Shown: positions 6,030 through 7,995 of the stretch, in pieces
Numbering within the stretch: the stretch's first letter is position 1
Layout of the letters: every line of letters starts with the position of its first letter
DNA from: Oscillospiraceae bacterium
Lineage (GTDB): Bacteria > Bacillota_A > Clostridia > Saccharofermentanales > Saccharofermentanaceae
Reading direction: 5' to 3'
DNA: 7,995 bases
NCBI GenBank assembly: GCA_902791885.1
Contig: CADAXO010000077.1
Span: forward strand, 1-7,995
Program-made: the position numbers and the translations under genes
The notes under the pieces: generated by a model
What the model was told of the DNA's origin: nothing
The model's input: only the letters and a program-made list of their open reading frames with translations
Database searches by the model: none

Positions 6030-7430
6030 ATGGCTAAAAAGAATGTTACGTTTTTTTGCAAGGAATGCGGTTATGAGACCGCCGGCTGGCTCGGCAAATG
6101 CCCGGGCTGCGGCAACTTCAACACACTGGTCGAATCAACGACCGTAACGGGATCGGGCAAGTCCTCATCCAACAACAAGAGCGACTCCCCCGCATTCAAG
6201 GCATCCTCATATTCATGGACAGACAGGCGCGAGACGGTGCGTCTCACTGAAGCAGGCAAGGAAGACTATATTAGACTTGCCACAGGTATCGACCAGCTTG
6301 ATACCTTATTCGGCGGAGGCATTACGGACGGATCTGTGACGCTCTTAGGCGGCGAGCCCGGCATCGGCAAATCCACGATCTTATTGCAGCTTGCGAATAC
6401 TTTCGAAGGTGAAGGCGACATCCTCTATGTATCAGGCGAGGAGTCTCCCGCCCAGATCAGGATGCGTGCCGACAGATTGGGTGTCAAAGGCGAGCGCATC
6501 ATAATATGCGCACAGACGTGTTTCGAGAATATCGCCGAAGAGCTTTCCAAGGTCAAGCCGTCACTTTGCATCATCGACTCTATCCAGACGCTTTATTCCG
6601 AGTCCGTTAACGGCACTCCCGGCAGCGTCTCCCAGGCAAGAGAGGTCACCGCGGGACTTATAAGGATCGCGAAGTCTAACGGACTTCCGATAATACTCGT
6701 AGGACACGTGACTAAGGACGGCGCGATCGCAGGTCCGAAGACACTCGAGCACATGGTCGACACAGTCCTTTATTTCGAGGGCGACAGCACCGGAGCCTAC
6801 AGGATACTAAGATCCGTGAAGAACAGATTCGGTAGATCGGGAGAGCTGGCTTTTTTCGAGATGACGCAGACGGGATTAAGGCCCGTCGACAGCGCAAGCG
6901 CCCTCATGATCACCGGCCGCCCGCTCGAGGCCCCGGGTTCCGCGATCACTTCAGCCATGGAAGGCGCGCGTGCATTAACGATAGAAATCCAGGCGCTCGC
7001 GGCGGACACATGCTACGGAACTCCACAGCGTATGACGTCCGGTCCCGACAGATCGAGAACCGCCATGCTTCTCGCAGTCGCGGAGCAGCAGTTCAGGCTG
7101 AACCTTAATACCAAGGATGTATTTATTAATGTAATAGGAGGCTTAAGGATCACCGACCCCGCGTGCGATCTCGCACTTATCGCAGCAGTCGTATCGTCTG
7201 CAAGAAGCATCCCGCTCAAGGCGGACACCATGGTCCTGGGAGAGGTCGGACTTACAGGCGAGCTTCGTCCCGTATCCTCACTTAACTTAAGAATAGATGA
7301 AGCGGCAAGGCTCGGGATCAAGAACATGATCCTCCCCTCCAGCTGCAAGAACGCGGTGAAGGACAACGGCAAGACCGAGTTCTTCTTTATAGACAATGTA
7401 TCGGAGGCTGCAGATGTCCTGTTCTCATAA
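6030..7430 (+). CDS. radA: DNA repair/recombination protein RadA (Sms)
   Basis: 466 aa, the normal length for bacterial RadA, a RecA-like DnaB-type helicase that promotes branch migration during homologous recombination and natural transformation. Domains in order: N-terminal zinc finger with C10-x2-C13 and C24-x2-C27; a RecA-type ATPase with Walker A GEPGIGKST (108-116), Walker B LCIIDS with D183, and the RadA-specific KNRFG (264-268); and a C-terminal Lon-protease-like domain (about 300-466, with EIQALA and RTAMLLAVAEQQ) that has a structural rather than proteolytic role. ATG 6030 is chosen because family members begin MAKK..F.C.ECGY; the frame is open further upstream to a TTG at 5919, but those 37 residues have no family counterpart. 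No Shine-Dalgarno sequence precedes the ATG. It overlaps ispD by 17 bases. Confidence 0.97.
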   Translation: MAKKNVTFFCKECGYETAGWLGKCPGCGNFNTLVESTTVTGSGKSSSNNKSDSPAFKASSYSWTDRRETVRLTEAGKEDYIRLATGIDQLDTLFGGGITDGSVTLLGGEPGIGKSTILLQLANTFEGEGDILYVSGEESPAQIRMRADRLGVKGERIIICAQTCFENIAEELSKVKPSLCIIDSIQTLYSESVNGTPGSVSQAREVTAGLIRIAKSNGLPIILVGHVTKDGAIAGPKTLEHMVDTVLYFEGDSTGAYRILRSVKNRFGRSGELAFFEMTQTGLRPVDSASALMITGRPLEAPGSAITSAMEGARALTIEIQALAADTCYGTPQRMTSGPDRSRTAMLLAVAEQQFRLNLNTKDVFINVIGGLRITDPACDLALIAAVVSSARSIPLKADTMVLGEVGLTGELRPVSSLNLRIDEAARLGIKNMILPSSCKNAVKDNGKTEFFFIDNVSEAADVLFS

Positions 7431-7995
7431 GAAACTCTATGTGATCTTCCCCGCCGCAGGCTCGGGAACCAGAATGAAGTCGGATAAGAACAAACTTCTC
7501 ATGGAAGTTGACGGCGTTACGGTCATAGACAGAACTTTAACTGCTTTCAAGAAATACGCCGAAAAGAATGACGTTTCCATTTACTGCACGCTGGTCGTAA
7601 CTCCCGGCAAGGTCGATGAGTGGAAGTCTTATGTAAGTGCTAAGGACTATGCCTCCGTCATCGTAAACATTACAGAAGGCGGCGACACAAGAACCAAGTC
7701 TGTAGGCAACGGAGTGTTCTCGCTGAAGAATTCGGATATGTCCGCACCCGCAGATGATGAGCCGGTATTTATTCACGATGCCGCGAGATGTCTCATCGAT
7801 ACTGATTCGATCGCGAGATGTTTCGATGCGATAACCGAAGACGGAACGGATGTATGCGTAAGCGGTGTTAAGACCAAGAACACGATCAAGATGGTTAAGA
7901 GCGGAACAACAATTGTAGAGTCAACTCCGAACAGAGATCTGCTTTACGAAGTTCAGACTCCCCAGTGCTTCAAGTATAAAGTCCTCAAGGAGTGC
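7414..7995 (+). CDS. ispD: 2-C-methyl-D-erythritol 4-phosphate cytidylyltransferase, 3' end missing
   Basis: The first 194 codons, open to the right edge; the family is about 230 aa, so roughly 35-45 residues are missing. IspD joins CTP and MEP to form CDP-methylerythritol in the non-mevalonate isoprenoid pathway, in the cytoplasm. Signatures: FPAAGSGTRM (12-21) for the CTP-binding loop, NKLL (26-29) as in Firmicute homologues, GGDTRTKSVGNG (89-100), IHDAAR (120-125), and QTPQCF (181-186). The ATG at 7414 lies inside the end of radA (stop at 7428-7430), with GGAGG at 7403-7407 six bases before it, so it is probably translated by coupling from the radA message. No promoter of its own is evident. 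Confidence 0.95.
   Translation, partial: MSCSHKKLYVIFPAAGSGTRMKSDKNKLLMEVDGVTVIDRTLTAFKKYAEKNDVSIYCTLVVTPGKVDEWKSYVSAKDYASVIVNITEGGDTRTKSVGNGVFSLKNSDMSAPADDEPVFIHDAARCLIDTDSIARCFDAITEDGTDVCVSGVKTKNTIKMVKSGTTIVESTPNRDLLYEVQTPQCFKYKVLKEC

Overview
The window looks like chromosomal DNA from an anaerobic Firmicute, most likely class Clostridia. The indicators are a DapL-type (LL-diaminopimelate aminotransferase) lysine/cell-wall branch, a radA-ispD pair as found around the Firmicutes clpC-radA-ispD region, AGGAGG-type ribosome binding sites, and a lipoprotein with long Asp/Glu/Thr/Ser linkers of the kind common in gut and rumen Clostridia. There are no tRNA or rRNA genes, insertion sequences, CRISPR arrays or phage genes. 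The organism assignment is inference; nothing in the window names a species.

Left part (1-4514), minus strand, read right to left: a degenerate adenylate-forming (ANL superfamily) enzyme starting at a TTG codon; then, overlapping it by 59 bases, a secreted DUF885 metallopeptidase-like lipoprotein; then a rho-independent terminator at 595-627. After that comes a separate promoter (536-562) and the first 168 codons of a protein whose visible part weakly resembles a PP2C phosphatase fold; it runs off the left edge. The ANL-like and DUF885 genes appear to form a two-gene operon with its own promoter and terminator. This is the least explained part of the window.

Divergent control region (4515-4697): a minus-strand promoter for the ANL-like operon and a plus-strand promoter for dapL have -35 boxes that overlap by five bases. 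The dapL transcript has a leader of about 90 nt that can fold into a long bulged stem followed by a T-run, and it contains a seven-codon upstream ORF.

Right part (4698-7995), plus strand: dapL (396 aa), a 141-bp gap with an imperfect hairpin and the radA promoter, radA (466 aa, apparently leaderless), and the first 194 codons of ispD, which overlaps radA by 17 bases and runs off the right edge. dapL supplies LL-2,6-diaminopimelate for lysine and peptidoglycan, RadA is a recombination helicase, and IspD is the third enzyme of the MEP isoprenoid pathway. These are ordinary housekeeping genes. The main candidates for new biology are the pseudo-ligase/DUF885 pair and the two unusual 5' ends (dapL leader, radA without leader).
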